Counted from the first letter of the stretch, positions 1-8,497 are shown. The stretch is 26,669 nucleotides of DNA from JBAXQQ01 sp037131695 (GCA_964638715.1 CAZWZF010000062.1:1-26669); one strand, 5' to 3'. The notes: generated by a model not told the origin, from the sequence alone. Program-made: numbers and translations.

Positions 1-9
1 AAAAGAAAA

Positions 10-38
10 TCACCTGAAAACTATGTGTTCTCAGGTGA
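10..38. repeat. Short inverted repeat at the 3' end of the mcrB-like gene
   Basis: TCACCTGAAAAC (10-21) and GTTCTCAGGTGA (27-38) form 12-bp arms with one mismatch around a 5-nt loop. The stop codon of the leftward McrB-like gene lies inside the right arm. On the minus strand the hairpin is followed by GATTTTCTTTT, so it may act as a Rho-independent terminator. It could also be a small palindromic insertion that cut the gene short. Confidence 0.6.
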
Positions 39-1995
39 TATGGGATGACTGTGTAATAATTTTATTAATTAATGCTATATCAAAATTTTTACTCTTTAAA
101 TGCTCTTCAAACTGCTTTGACTGGAATGCCGGTTCCATTTCAATGAAGCAGAATCTCCTTCTCAACGCATAATCTATCATCGCCAACGAGCGGTCTGCAG
201 TGTTCATCATGCCAATAATATGCACATTCTCTGGCACATAAAATCTGGTGTCAGGTTTATATGTAAGCGGAACAGCATTCGAAATTCCACGCTTGTCACA
301 TTCAATCAGCATTAATAATTCGCCAAAAATCTTGCTTAAGTTGCCTCTATTAATCTCGTCAATTATAAAATAATATTCATTACCCGGGTCATTAGAAGCT
401 TTCATACAAAAATTATGAAAACAACCATTTCTGAGTTCAAAACTACCACCATCTACCGGTCGATAACCCATAACAAAATCTTCATAAGAATAATTTTGAT
501 GAAATTGCACCATTTCAATTCTTGAATTATCTTTGCACCCCATTAAAGAACATGCCAGTCGTTTTGCCGCAAAAGTTTTTCCAACACCGGGTGCTCCTTG
601 CAAAATGATATTTTTCTTGTTTTTAAGAAGAAACTTTATCTCATTATATTGGTCTGGCGCAATGAATACTTCATTTAAAAAATCTTCTTCTGAATAAGGG
701 AATGGAGCATCTATATTTCTATATTCATTTGCGATTAAATCTACAATTGCGTTATACTCTTCCTGACTAAGTTTAAACAAAGTTCCTTGAAACTTTTTGT
801 TTTTAAACTCTTCAATTTCAATTAAATCTTGCCACTTTATTGGTATGACTAAATTTTTAACTTTTTCAAACCATAATCGCTCACCATCATGTTCTTTAGA
901 TATTTTACAGATTGCTACTATGGCTTTGGTAGAACCTGATTCATAACCGATAACAATATCACCAACTTTTGCATCTTCAAAGTTCTTATATATTTGTCTC
1001 TTATTCCCATTTTCATTGCTGGATGTAAAGTCGATTGACTGTCCAACTTCAATATTACTAAAACTCCATTCATTAGGATTGGCGTTTAACCACCAGTAAT
1101 TTGATGATGAATACTTTTGTAATTCATTTTGCATATCAATATCTTGAAGTTTATCTCTATTTTTTAGTATATATGATGCTAACTCATCTGTCATAATTAC
1201 ATTAGTGCCATATTCTGTAAGTTTCCATACACCATGTTCGTTCCCATCAATAATGCCGGCAAATCTTAGATAAAGTCGTGCGAAATCGATATCTTTACTA
1301 TTAAACTCTAACATACTATTTATACCGGAAGTTTTATCCTTTTCTATATATGTAAGTATAATATCTTTTACTTGATTAGGAGTTCCAGTATTATTTAATT
1401 CCTTTAAAGCTGAAATTATCGGAGCAAACCATGTTATAAATTTAGCATTCGATAATTTTAAATCATTTTTTTGATAATCAACCTCATTACCATTAATTAT
1501 AATATTTAAAAGCTTTTCATAGAAATCTTTATAAGGAGTAATATCTGTAAGTGTTTTTACAGCAAATTTATCTTCTGTTACCCATTGCCCAACCTTTTTC
1601 CATTCTACTTTCCGTATATGTTTGAATTTATTTCTATTATTATCATAAATGTAATTTGATGTAACAACCCCTAATCCAAGTATTGTTTTTGAACCTTTCT
1701 TTGCGATAATATAGTCACCGACTTTGATGTCATTATTAAATTGCCACAACGCATGAGAGTCATTTACGTGAGTGCTTTTTGTTCCATATAATTGGTTCAG
1801 TTTATCTTTGATTTCTTTCTTTGAACTATAACCTGTTAAGTCACCGATTTCATCCCATCCAATAGCCATAATACCTTCACTTTTAAATTCATCCCATTTA
1901 AAGGCTTTTTCTCCAGATGAAAATGACCAAATCTTCTGTCCATCATGCAAATCAGGAACAATATCTGTTGCAGTTTTTAATTCATCAAGTATCAT
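31..1995 (-). CDS. mcrB: McrB-family AAA+ GTPase with EVE-like domains, C-terminally short
   Basis: Motor subunit of a type IV (McrBC-like) restriction system, which uses GTP to translocate on modified DNA and needs an McrC nuclease partner. Residues about 20-160 look like an EVE/PUA-like modified-base reader. Residues 185-265 resemble an Mrr N-terminal winged helix. Residues 297-415 are a second EVE-like domain (YWWLNANPNEW start). The AAA+ core has Walker A GAPGVGKT (467-474), Walker B IIDEINRG (544-551) and the McrB signature MNTADRS (597-603). The 654-aa chain stops soon after FCFIEMEP, where family members usually continue for tens of residues through a conserved helical end. AAAGGA precedes the ATG on the minus strand and supports the start. 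Base composition is clearly more AT-rich than the neighbouring mrfAB genes, which suggests transfer. McrC would lie left of the window. I am sure of the family and less sure the protein is complete. Confidence 0.88.
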   Translation of the reverse strand: MILDELKTATDIVPDLHDGQKIWSFSSGEKAFKWDEFKSEGIMAIGWDEIGDLTGYSSKKEIKDKLNQLYGTKSTHVNDSHALWQFNNDIKVGDYIIAKKGSKTILGLGVVTSNYIYDNNRNKFKHIRKVEWKKVGQWVTEDKFAVKTLTDITPYKDFYEKLLNIIINGNEVDYQKNDLKLSNAKFITWFAPIISALKELNNTGTPNQVKDIILTYIEKDKTSGINSMLEFNSKDIDFARLYLRFAGIIDGNEHGVWKLTEYGTNVIMTDELASYILKNRDKLQDIDMQNELQKYSSSNYWWLNANPNEWSFSNIEVGQSIDFTSSNENGNKRQIYKNFEDAKVGDIVIGYESGSTKAIVAICKISKEHDGERLWFEKVKNLVIPIKWQDLIEIEEFKNKKFQGTLFKLSQEEYNAIVDLIANEYRNIDAPFPYSEEDFLNEVFIAPDQYNEIKFLLKNKKNIILQGAPGVGKTFAAKRLACSLMGCKDNSRIEMVQFHQNYSYEDFVMGYRPVDGGSFELRNGCFHNFCMKASNDPGNEYYFIIDEINRGNLSKIFGELLMLIECDKRGISNAVPLTYKPDTRFYVPENVHIIGMMNTADRSLAMIDYALRRRFCFIEMEPAFQSKQFEEHLKSKNFDIALINKIITQSSHIT

Positions 1996-2166
1996 ATATT
2001 TATCCTTTATATTGTTTTTGCTATCGCATTATACTCTTTTTAAATGGTTTAAGGAATTGGTAATGCTATTTTCTAATATAACCAGGATAGCCGGGACTCC
2101 CGCCCAGTTCCACACAGTGACTGTTATTTATAAACTTTACTATATTTTACACACTCAATTCCACTA

Positions 2167-4866
2167 TCAACTGTCAATTGATTTCATTCTTCGTTTAACT
2201 CTACTCGCCAAACTATCACCCAATTTTATCACAACAGGTGTATTTTCTTTCACTTCCACATTAGTCTTCGGTTCAAAAATTTCACTCTTCACTTCTTTCT
2301 CATCACTCTTCATTTCTTTCTTTTGTTCTATTTTTTCAGCTAATCGAACGCGAAGGGATTTTGCGCGGCGGGTACCGCGGATTTGCTGGTCGGGGGTAGT
2401 CAGGGTTTCCGGCTTTTCCAGTTCCGGGTATTTCGTTTCTATGTTGTGTTCTACCTGGTGGTCATCCTGCGGGGTGCGCATCCATTCCTGGCGGCGGCGC
2501 AGCATGCGTTCCATCCTGATTTCTTCGGATTCTGGCGTTGTTGTAAGGGTTTCCTGTTCCTGCTCATTCAGTTTTCCACCTGCCAACATGCCTTGCAAAA
2601 TTGCGATGGCGATGGATTTACTGGGAATGGCACCTTCTCCGCGCTCAGGATTCCAGGTTAATTCGCCTCGCAGCGGTTTACCAACACAGCATGGACAGCC
2701 GTCAACACATGAACATTCCAATATCCGCTGTAGCACCGCCGGCATTATTTCTCCCAACCTTTCGTATACTTTCTCGGTAAATCCCAATCCGCGCGGGTAT
2801 CGTTCGTAAATAAATATCGCGTTCCATGGCGCATTGGTAGCACCGATAGAGTGAGAAAAATCGAGAGTGTCGCAGGTAAAAAATAGCGGCAGCAACATAC
2901 GGGTGGCGTAGCCGATTCCACGCAGACCGCTCATCGGGTCCATATTGGCATTTCGCACCGTTCGCATCAAATTCTCAGATGGAACTACCCACACCGCCTG
3001 GGTTTCCAACAGCAAATGCGGCAAATCCAGCCCGTGACGAGATATCGCGTCTAATTCGTAAAACCGCACTTTTTCAAAAGCGTAGTTCTGGAAATGCGCC
3101 GTCACCTCACCCCAGTAAGCCTTGCCTCCTGCGCCAAAAACCTTCTCGCGCAACTGGTAATCAATATGGTTTACATCGGTGCCGCCCAATGGCTGGGTGT
3201 AATAATCCGACTCGGTGCGTACCACTCGCGCGATATTCCCCTCCATATCCAGAGTCAATACCCGGTAGGTATCACCCAGGTGCATGTAGATGGCCTCGGG
3301 GTGCAGCAGCGGTTCCGCGTCGTATTTATCCACCTCACCCAGCACCGCGCCGGTGTCCGCGTCCATAATCATTACATTTGCATTTGAATAACTGCGCAGC
3401 GACACCTCGTGTTGCGGGGTCTCGCTGGCGGCGTGATACCACCTGTCGCCAAGCCGTTTAAGCTTCATATTTTCCGCCAACATCTGTGCCACCATGCGAG
3501 AATATTTGCCGAAAATTGCCAAGTCAACATCATCAATTGCCAGTTCCTGAGCAGCACATCGAATATGCCCGGTGATGACAAAAGGATTATCAACATCCAG
3601 CACCGCGTTCTCGATTGGACGCCCAAAAATATATTCCGGGTGGCGCATGATATACTGGTTTGCCGGGGTGTCCAAGCCCACCAATATCACCAGCGAATCG
3701 TCATCCGACCGGCCGGCGCGCCCCGCCTGCTGGTAAAATGACGCCAACGTGCCAGGGTAACCCACCATCAGGCTGGCATCCAACCCGCCGACATCAATTC
3801 CTAATTCCAATGCCCGGGTAGTGCTGACCCCCGTTAACTCGCCGCTAAACAGCTTGTGCTCAATCTCGCGTCGTTCCGTCGGCAGATACCCGCCGCGATA
3901 CGGGGTTATCTTTTTCATCAATCCGGGACGGTTAACGCGCAGGTAATCGGTAACATACCGGTGAATCATCTCCGCGGTCATTTTCGTCTTGCTGAATGTG
4001 ATGGTACGCACACCCGACTCGACCAGACGCGACATCAACTCATGCGCCTCCACATTGGCACTGCGACGCGAACGCACTACCGTATTGCGAATCACCGGCG
4101 GATTCCAGAATACGAAGGTTTTCCTGCCATGCGGGCTACCGTCGCGATCAATCACCGTAAAATCGCGTCCGGTGAGTTCATGCGCCATATCAAATGGATT
4201 GGCTATCGTCGCGCTGCAGCAGATATATTGCGGATTGCAGCCGTAATGCCGGCAAAGCCGATCAAACCGCCGCAAAAGATTGCCCATATTGCTGCCAAAT
4301 ATGCCGGAATAAACGTGCAGTTCATCCACGATGACATATTTCAACCGCGACAAAAACTGCGCCCAGCGCGGATGCTGCGGCATTATTCCGGCGTGTAACA
4401 TATCCGGGTTAGTGAACAGAAATCGACCGTAATCCCGGATTTTTTTGCGCATGTTTCCCGGAGTATCGCCGTCGTAAACGCCCGCCAATCCCTGGCATCC
4501 CGCCGTGGTCATCGCCGTTTGAAAACGCTGGAACTGGTCCTGGCAAAGCGCCTTTGACGGGTATAGCAGCAGCGCGGTGGATGGCTCCGGCATATTCAAC
4601 AGTGGCACGGTATAGCACAGCGACTTGCCAGATGCGGTGCCAGTGGCAATAAGCACATCATCGCCGTTGCCCGTCGCAGCAATCGCCTGCACCTGATGGG
4701 TATAAAGCCGGTCAATGCCAATATCGCGCAACCATTTCCCAGCCGGGTCGGCAACGATATAGTCGGCATACTCCGCCGCCTTCGCCGGCACTTCGTGAAT
4801 GAACTCAATTTGCCCGGAATAAGCGGAAGACGACGTTATTTCATTTATAAAATTACGAAAATTCAT
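2167..4866 (-). CDS. mrfA: MrfA/YprA-type DEAD/H helicase with DUF1998 cysteine cluster
   Basis: Superfamily 2 DNA helicase of the MrfA (YprA) family. In Bacillus subtilis MrfA works with the nuclease MrfB in repair of mitomycin C damage. Visible motifs: GTASGKS (76-82), DELH (181-184), SAT (218-220), an SFSKTK-type motif IV, TTRALELGIDVGG and QQAGRAGR. The C-terminal zinc-site cysteines read CSCVDGCPCC, starting near residue 718. After that a charged, low-complexity tail of about 170 residues makes this protein (899 aa) longer than B. subtilis MrfA (about 750 aa). The end of the tail is encoded by noticeably more AT-rich DNA. mrfB lies 87 bp upstream on the same strand, the expected pairing. 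I see no strong Shine-Dalgarno before the ATG at 4866, but the N-terminus matches the family start (THQVQA near residue 56). Confidence 0.92.
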   Translation of the reverse strand: MNFRNFINEITSSSAYSGQIEFIHEVPAKAAEYADYIVADPAGKWLRDIGIDRLYTHQVQAIAATGNGDDVLIATGTASGKSLCYTVPLLNMPEPSTALLLYPSKALCQDQFQRFQTAMTTAGCQGLAGVYDGDTPGNMRKKIRDYGRFLFTNPDMLHAGIMPQHPRWAQFLSRLKYVIVDELHVYSGIFGSNMGNLLRRFDRLCRHYGCNPQYICCSATIANPFDMAHELTGRDFTVIDRDGSPHGRKTFVFWNPPVIRNTVVRSRRSANVEAHELMSRLVESGVRTITFSKTKMTAEMIHRYVTDYLRVNRPGLMKKITPYRGGYLPTERREIEHKLFSGELTGVSTTRALELGIDVGGLDASLMVGYPGTLASFYQQAGRAGRSDDDSLVILVGLDTPANQYIMRHPEYIFGRPIENAVLDVDNPFVITGHIRCAAQELAIDDVDLAIFGKYSRMVAQMLAENMKLKRLGDRWYHAASETPQHEVSLRSYSNANVMIMDADTGAVLGEVDKYDAEPLLHPEAIYMHLGDTYRVLTLDMEGNIARVVRTESDYYTQPLGGTDVNHIDYQLREKVFGAGGKAYWGEVTAHFQNYAFEKVRFYELDAISRHGLDLPHLLLETQAVWVVPSENLMRTVRNANMDPMSGLRGIGYATRMLLPLFFTCDTLDFSHSIGATNAPWNAIFIYERYPRGLGFTEKVYERLGEIMPAVLQRILECSCVDGCPCCVGKPLRGELTWNPERGEGAIPSKSIAIAILQGMLAGGKLNEQEQETLTTTPESEEIRMERMLRRRQEWMRTPQDDHQVEHNIETKYPELEKPETLTTPDQQIRGTRRAKSLRVRLAEKIEQKKEMKSDEKEVKSEIFEPKTNVEVKENTPVVIKLGDSLASRVKRRMKSIDS

Positions 4867-4880
4867 TGTTTATTAAATTT

Positions 4881-4940
4881 AACCACAAAGAGCGCAAAGA
4901 ACACAAAAAATCTTTGTCTCTCTTTGTGCTCTTTGTGGTT
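4881..4940. repeat. 20-bp inverted repeat between mrfB and mrfA
   Basis: AACCACAAAGAGCGCAAAGA (4881-4900) pairs with the reverse complement of 4921-4940 at 19 of 20 positions around a 20-nt loop. The AACCACAAAGAG...CTCTTTGTGGTT type of element is a familiar intergenic repeat in many environmental bacterial genomes. This copy sits inside the two-gene unit, where an RNA hairpin could reduce or separate expression of mrfA from mrfB. Confidence 0.8.
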
Positions 4941-4953
4941 AATTATTCGTTTG

Positions 4954-5913
4954 TTACTTTTTCTTAATTACTTCTTCAAGCAAAGGCAGCTTCGTCACCA
5001 GTTCCGCCAGTGTCAGCAGGTCCAGCAGATTGTGACGCATTATCTGCGCAATTTCCGTCGCGTCGCCGGTACGTACAAAGCTGTGATATGCCATGGGGAT
5101 GTCGCGGCCGGGGATATCCCCTACCCGCGCTGGCCGGCCGCAAACACGCTGCTCCAACGTTTGCAATTTACAATTTGGCAAAGATCCTTTCCACACTCGC
5201 CGGCATTCATGAAGCAGGTCAAAATGCGGGTGGTTAATCTCGCACTTTATGCCATTGGCGATGGAGCGCATACGGACGTATGGTATATCGAATGATTTGC
5301 CATTGAATGACGACAGCATTGTTCTGCGCGCCAATTCTTCCGCAAATAATTCAATAGTCGCCGCTTCTTCGGAATAATCGCGCGCCAGATATTGCCGCAC
5401 CACCAGGTCGTCATCTTCCCACCCCAGGGTGCCGATAAGGAACAACGGGGTTTGGGCAAGCCCGGTGGTTTCAAGGTCGACAAACAATATTCCATCGTGG
5501 GTAGGCGCCATCACTCCCCTTGCCTCGCATCGCTGATACATGGGGGCATTGGGATCAAAAGAACTGCCGGAAAACTTATCCCGCACGACATGCCAGCGTT
5601 TATTAAGATCAGCAACCCGAGTCACCGCCTGGTAACATACCCCGCCGCTTGCCGACTTCACCACTTCGCCGGGTACCGCCGTTTCCAGCGGAACCACCTC
5701 ACCAATATAATCGTCGCCGGATTTCTCCACCGTAAATAGCCGCGCGTATACAATAGGCATAATCTCGGTTGCCGGTGATGGCGCATACATCTCCGCCGCA
5801 CGTCTGGCAATCTGCTCACGTTCAGCCTCGGGCCGGTCGCCAAACCGCAGCGGCCCGCCATTCAACCTTTCCAACCTTTTCATCATATCGCGATTAGTCA
5901 TAATAATAAGCAA
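4954..5913 (-). CDS. mrfB: MrfB/YprB-type RNase H-like exonuclease
   Basis: DEDD-superfamily exonuclease, partner of MrfA in excision of damaged DNA. The catalytic pattern is visible: LFVDLETTGL gives D146 and E148 (Exo I), SFNGKSFDIPYVR gives D209 (Exo II), and HNLLDLLTLAELV gives H294 and D298 (Exo III, DEDDh type). FDLLHECRR (about 231-239) is also typical of the family. Residues 1-130 form a family-specific N-terminal region without a catalytic motif. The longest reading frame starts at a TTG (5911-5913), but the ATG at 5899-5901 (residue 5) is an equally good start, and neither has a clear Shine-Dalgarno. It is the upstream gene of the pair, with mrfA following after 87 bp. The usual C-terminal TPR segment seen in some YprB homologues is absent. 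Confidence 0.88.
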   Translation of the reverse strand: MLIIMTNRDMMKRLERLNGGPLRFGDRPEAEREQIARRAAEMYAPSPATEIMPIVYARLFTVEKSGDDYIGEVVPLETAVPGEVVKSASGGVCYQAVTRVADLNKRWHVVRDKFSGSSFDPNAPMYQRCEARGVMAPTHDGILFVDLETTGLAQTPLFLIGTLGWEDDDLVVRQYLARDYSEEAATIELFAEELARRTMLSSFNGKSFDIPYVRMRSIANGIKCEINHPHFDLLHECRRVWKGSLPNCKLQTLEQRVCGRPARVGDIPGRDIPMAYHSFVRTGDATEIAQIMRHNLLDLLTLAELVTKLPLLEEVIKKK

Positions 5914-5923
5914 ACATTTGCTT
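5908..5923. promoter_or_regulatory. Dyad at the start of mrfB, possible operator
   Basis: AAGCAAACATTTGCTT is a dyad with perfect 7-bp arms and a 2-bp centre, lying exactly over the mrfB start. A regulator binding here could block transcription or initiation. No matching regulator gene is in the window, and the site is not a textbook LexA box that I can name. Confidence 0.35.
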
Positions 5924-6138
5924 GCATTTATTGTACTGTTTTCAGCAGGAATGTCAAGGGGAACTCTTCACTTTTCACATCAATTAACAAGATTGAAAAG
6001 ATTAATATATCAAATTGAAATTTTAGCAAATAAGAATTTTCACAGTTCTGTGATATCAAGATATTAATATCCTGTTTATCCTATTAATCGATGTAAAAAC
6101 AAACAATCGATAGATGTATAATTTCGTCGCAACCGCTA

Positions 6139-6168
6139 TTGACATCAAATAGTATCGTTTGCTATTAT
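6139..6168 (+). promoter_or_regulatory. Promoter of the tRNA-Glu gene
   Basis: TTGACA (6139-6144, a perfect -35) and TATTAT (6163-6168, -10) are separated by 18 bp and end 12 bp before the tRNA. This fits a sigma-70-type promoter dedicated to the single tRNA gene. Confidence 0.7.
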
Positions 6169-6180
6169 TAATCAGGCCAT

Positions 6181-6257
6181 GGCCCTTTCGTCTAGTGGCC
6201 CAGGACGCCTGGTTCTCAGCCAGGAGATCAGGGGTTCGAATCCCCTAAGGGCTACCA
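6181..6257 (+). tRNA. tRNA-Glu (anticodon CUC), CCA encoded
   Basis: The cloverleaf folds completely. The acceptor is GGCCCTT with AAGGGCT. The anticodon arm is CCTGG-TTCTCAG-CCAGG, giving anticodon CUC for the GAG codon. The T arm is AGGGG-TTCGAAT-CCCCT, and the 3' end is ACCA. The D-arm sequence CGTCTAGTGGCCCAGGAC is characteristic of bacterial tRNA-Glu. The outermost acceptor pair is a G1.U72 wobble (6181 with 6253) where C72 is usual. The 3' end is shared, antisense, with the end of the adjacent integrase gene, so this tRNA is the probable attachment site of the island to the right. Confidence 0.96.
6245..6257. other. Probable att core: tRNA-Glu 3' end overlapping the integrase stop
   Basis: The last 13 bases of the tRNA (CTAAGGGCTACCA) also encode, on the minus strand, the last codons and TAG stop of the serine integrase. 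A tRNA 3' end directly abutting an integrase gene is the usual signature of one junction of an integrated element. I did not find a second copy of the tRNA 3' end elsewhere in the window, so the other junction is probably outside it. The crossover dinucleotide cannot be located from one junction. Confidence 0.6.
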
Positions 6258-7876
6258 TTTACTACTAAACCAGGAACTTTATTCCCTGTGCCAGATATAT
6301 CTGACGCAGGGAATGAGTATTTCAAGATCCCTGCCCACTCTTTTCCGTTCCAATTTACAGTAATACCTTGAATTATTGACCTAAGAAGTTCTTTCTTTTC
6401 CCCGATAGTAGCTTCATTAAGTATCCTTTCGCAATGGATGATATAGGAGCGAATATCTGCAGCACTAATTTCACAAGAAGGTGGATTAATAATTGCTGCC
6501 TTCAATTGGCTCTGTTCTAATTCTAAATTAATGATTTGTAACTTACGTTCACGAAGACGCTGACCGGTGTCATCATCTGAAAATTTACCTTCTACTTCAA
6601 TATAGTCCAAAATATTGTCGCGACTTTTTCGTGCTGCTACAAGTTCACGTTCAACATTTTTCAGTCTTACTTTCAATTTACTGGAACCACTCTCATGTTT
6701 ATCTTTATGGTTTTTTAAAAGTAATGATATATTATCTTCAGTCAGTAAACCTGTCTTCAGGTAGTTAATAACAATATTCTCTAAATGATGTTGTGGTATT
6801 GGCCTCATTTCACATTGCGCTTTTCCCATCTTGCACTGTTTTACACAAGAATAATAAGCATATTTCCCAGACTTAGCTTGAGTACCAGATAATGGACTAC
6901 CACACTGACAACGTAAAAATCCACTTAATAAGTAATTACTATTAAGTGCTCGAGGTTGAATTATTCTTGTTTTATTCATGGGATTGAATGTTGCAAGACG
7001 TGCTTGTATACGCTCAAATGTATCACTATCAATTATTGCAGGATGTGCATTTTCTATACGTATAATATTTTCTGGATCACTATTGATAGTTTTACCATCA
7101 TAATCACGAGTAGTTTTCCCCCACACAAGAGTACCGGTATAAACTGGGTTAGCTAATATGTCAAGGATTCTAATATTAGTCCACTTATGACCTTTCTGTG
7201 TTAACAGACCCTCTTTATTTAATGTAATAGCTATCTGTTTGGCACCTATCACAGTTGAATACATCTGAAAAATGCGAGTAATAACAGGAGCATAAGATTC
7301 GTCAATTGCATAACTATTCCTTATTTTACCTTCTACTTTTTTCTTAACAATACAGTACCCTATTGGTGTAACACCACCAGATGTTAACCCTTGTTTTGCA
7401 AGCGTTTCCATACCACGGTAACAATCTTCTGATATGGCCTTTGTGTGAGTATGATCTATAATTGACTGAATATATTCAGCTAAAAAATCTTTATCTTCAT
7501 CTTCACCGGATTCGTTAATAGAAATCACATCTATCCTGTATTTACGTCGAAGGATGTCTTTATATATTATGGAATCTCTTAGGTTACGAGCGAAACGACT
7601 AAACTTCCAAACCAGTACGGCGTCAAATTTTTTCGGTCGTTCAGATGCAATCTCAATCATTTCTTGAAAATCAGGACGCTTGTCAGTCTGTCCACTGATA
7701 CCTTCATCTTTAAAGATACGGACAACTTGGTAGCCATGCTGTTCACAATACTCTCGCATTCTTTCAATTTGCCCTTTTATTGGGGTCTCTTTTTTGGCCT
7801 GCCGGTCAGTACTAACTCGTGCGTATAAAACAACACGACGTATTTTTGATCTGTCAATAGCTTTAGATCTGCTCAT
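6245..7876 (-). CDS. Large serine recombinase (site-specific integrase)
   Basis: Cuts and rejoins DNA through a phosphoserine link; the likely integrase and excisionase of the island at tRNA-Glu. The resolvase catalytic domain covers residues 12-150: YARVSTD carries the nucleophile S22, with R20, R67 (KRPDF), R94 and R97 (KFSRFARN). The recombinase domain follows at about 165-300 (GGVTPIGY). Next is a zinc ribbon with Cys at about 318-350 (FLRCQCGSPLSG, CVKQCKMGKAQC), then a coiled-coil region (about 385-470). The length of 543 aa is normal for large serine integrases. AGGTGG lies 6 nt before the ATG. The last residues (NGSP) and the TAG stop are encoded by the antisense of the tRNA 3' end. 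It is downstream of a decayed recombinase gene in module A. All catalytic residues I can check are intact. Confidence 0.93.
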   Translation of the reverse strand: MSRSKAIDRSKIRRVVLYARVSTDRQAKKETPIKGQIERMREYCEQHGYQVVRIFKDEGISGQTDKRPDFQEMIEIASERPKKFDAVLVWKFSRFARNLRDSIIYKDILRRKYRIDVISINESGEDEDKDFLAEYIQSIIDHTHTKAISEDCYRGMETLAKQGLTSGGVTPIGYCIVKKKVEGKIRNSYAIDESYAPVITRIFQMYSTVIGAKQIAITLNKEGLLTQKGHKWTNIRILDILANPVYTGTLVWGKTTRDYDGKTINSDPENIIRIENAHPAIIDSDTFERIQARLATFNPMNKTRIIQPRALNSNYLLSGFLRCQCGSPLSGTQAKSGKYAYYSCVKQCKMGKAQCEMRPIPQHHLENIVINYLKTGLLTEDNISLLLKNHKDKHESGSSKLKVRLKNVERELVAARKSRDNILDYIEVEGKFSDDDTGQRLRERKLQIINLELEQSQLKAAIINPPSCEISAADIRSYIIHCERILNEATIGEKKELLRSIIQGITVNWNGKEWAGILKYSFPASDISGTGNKVPGLVVNGSP

Positions 7877-7877
7877 T

Positions 7878-8118
7878 TTACACCACCTTATTTTCTTTTG
7901 AATTGTTAGCCATCTCGACTAACTTGCGCTCTTTAGCAGCTTTAATACCACTATGGATATCTTAGAAAGGTTTTCAGAATAACTCTTATCCAATATTTCA
8001 AGGATTTCACCCTTTAAACTTTCCTTAAAATGCTCTTCACTGGAGTCATACACTGAAATTACATCGACTCTACATTATTGTTGAATGCGAAATCTCGAAT
8101 CTTTCGTTTGTTACCCAT
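7878..8118 (-). pseudogene. Remnant of a serine-recombinase-like gene fused to a lost upstream ORF
   Basis: Reading leftwards from ATG at 8116-8118 gives MGNKRKIRDFAFNNNV, then a frame change into RVDVISVYDSSEEHFKES and on to SYSENLSK. A second frame change leads to DIHSGIKAAKERKLVEM, ending NSKENKVV and stop at 7878-7880. The beginning copies the start of the 105-aa gene (MGNKCKTR) and the end copies the 173-aa gene (DIRRGIKAAKERRKL... EEVV). It is therefore a deleted and frameshifted copy of those two genes, directly upstream of the integrase. ISVYD...YSENLSK is standard catalytic-domain sequence of serine recombinases, so the parent was closer to the canonical family than the intact copy. 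Confidence 0.75.
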
Positions 8119-8438
8119 TTAAGGCTCCTTTAAGAGTTTAGTAATTCTTTAAAATTATCAGTAAAAAAGCTGATTAAATTCATAACTCTCATATACTTTA
8201 CGTAAACAAAATGCCAGTGATTTGGTTATTGGTGCATTATCGGGCTATTATTAAAAAAATAAATAAAATATCATTGTTTTTATTGTAGAGACGTCCTTTT
8301 AAACCGAAATGTGCTGTTATAACTCTCACTTAAAGCAACTGTTGCCTGATGAATAAGAATATAGCATAATAAATAGTCATACATCAATGTCGAACGCTGC
8401 AAATAAAGAAAAAAGGAAAGCAGAAGATAGATTTTCAT
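8119..8438 (-). repeat. Leader copy A, upstream of the integrase module
   Basis: This non-coding stretch matches 9982-10267 along its whole length with small indels. Shared blocks include AATTATCAGT, AAAAGCTGA, CTCATATACT, TGCATTATCGGGCTATTATT, GTCGAACGC and AAGATAGATTTTCAT at the far end. It should hold the promoter and any regulatory RNA of module A. AGTATATGAG (minus strand) is conserved in both copies and may include a -10 region. Confidence 0.8.
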
Positions 8439-8497
8439 AATTTCGCAACTGCGAGGTATATGCTTATAAAGGAGAGTACAACATGATAGTCAGCTAA

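Noticed and set aside
2012..5739. Many plus-strand open frames opposite mrfA and mrfB, including a 265-aa one
   Set aside because: They are the antisense of well-defined genes in GC-richer DNA, have compositionally odd proteins rich in Arg, Ser and Pro, and have no conserved motif.
8270..8438. Leader peptide starting MKIYLLLS in both recombinase leaders
   Set aside because: The two copies change frame in the middle, have no Shine-Dalgarno and do not keep the encoded protein, so the similarity is better explained at the DNA or RNA level.
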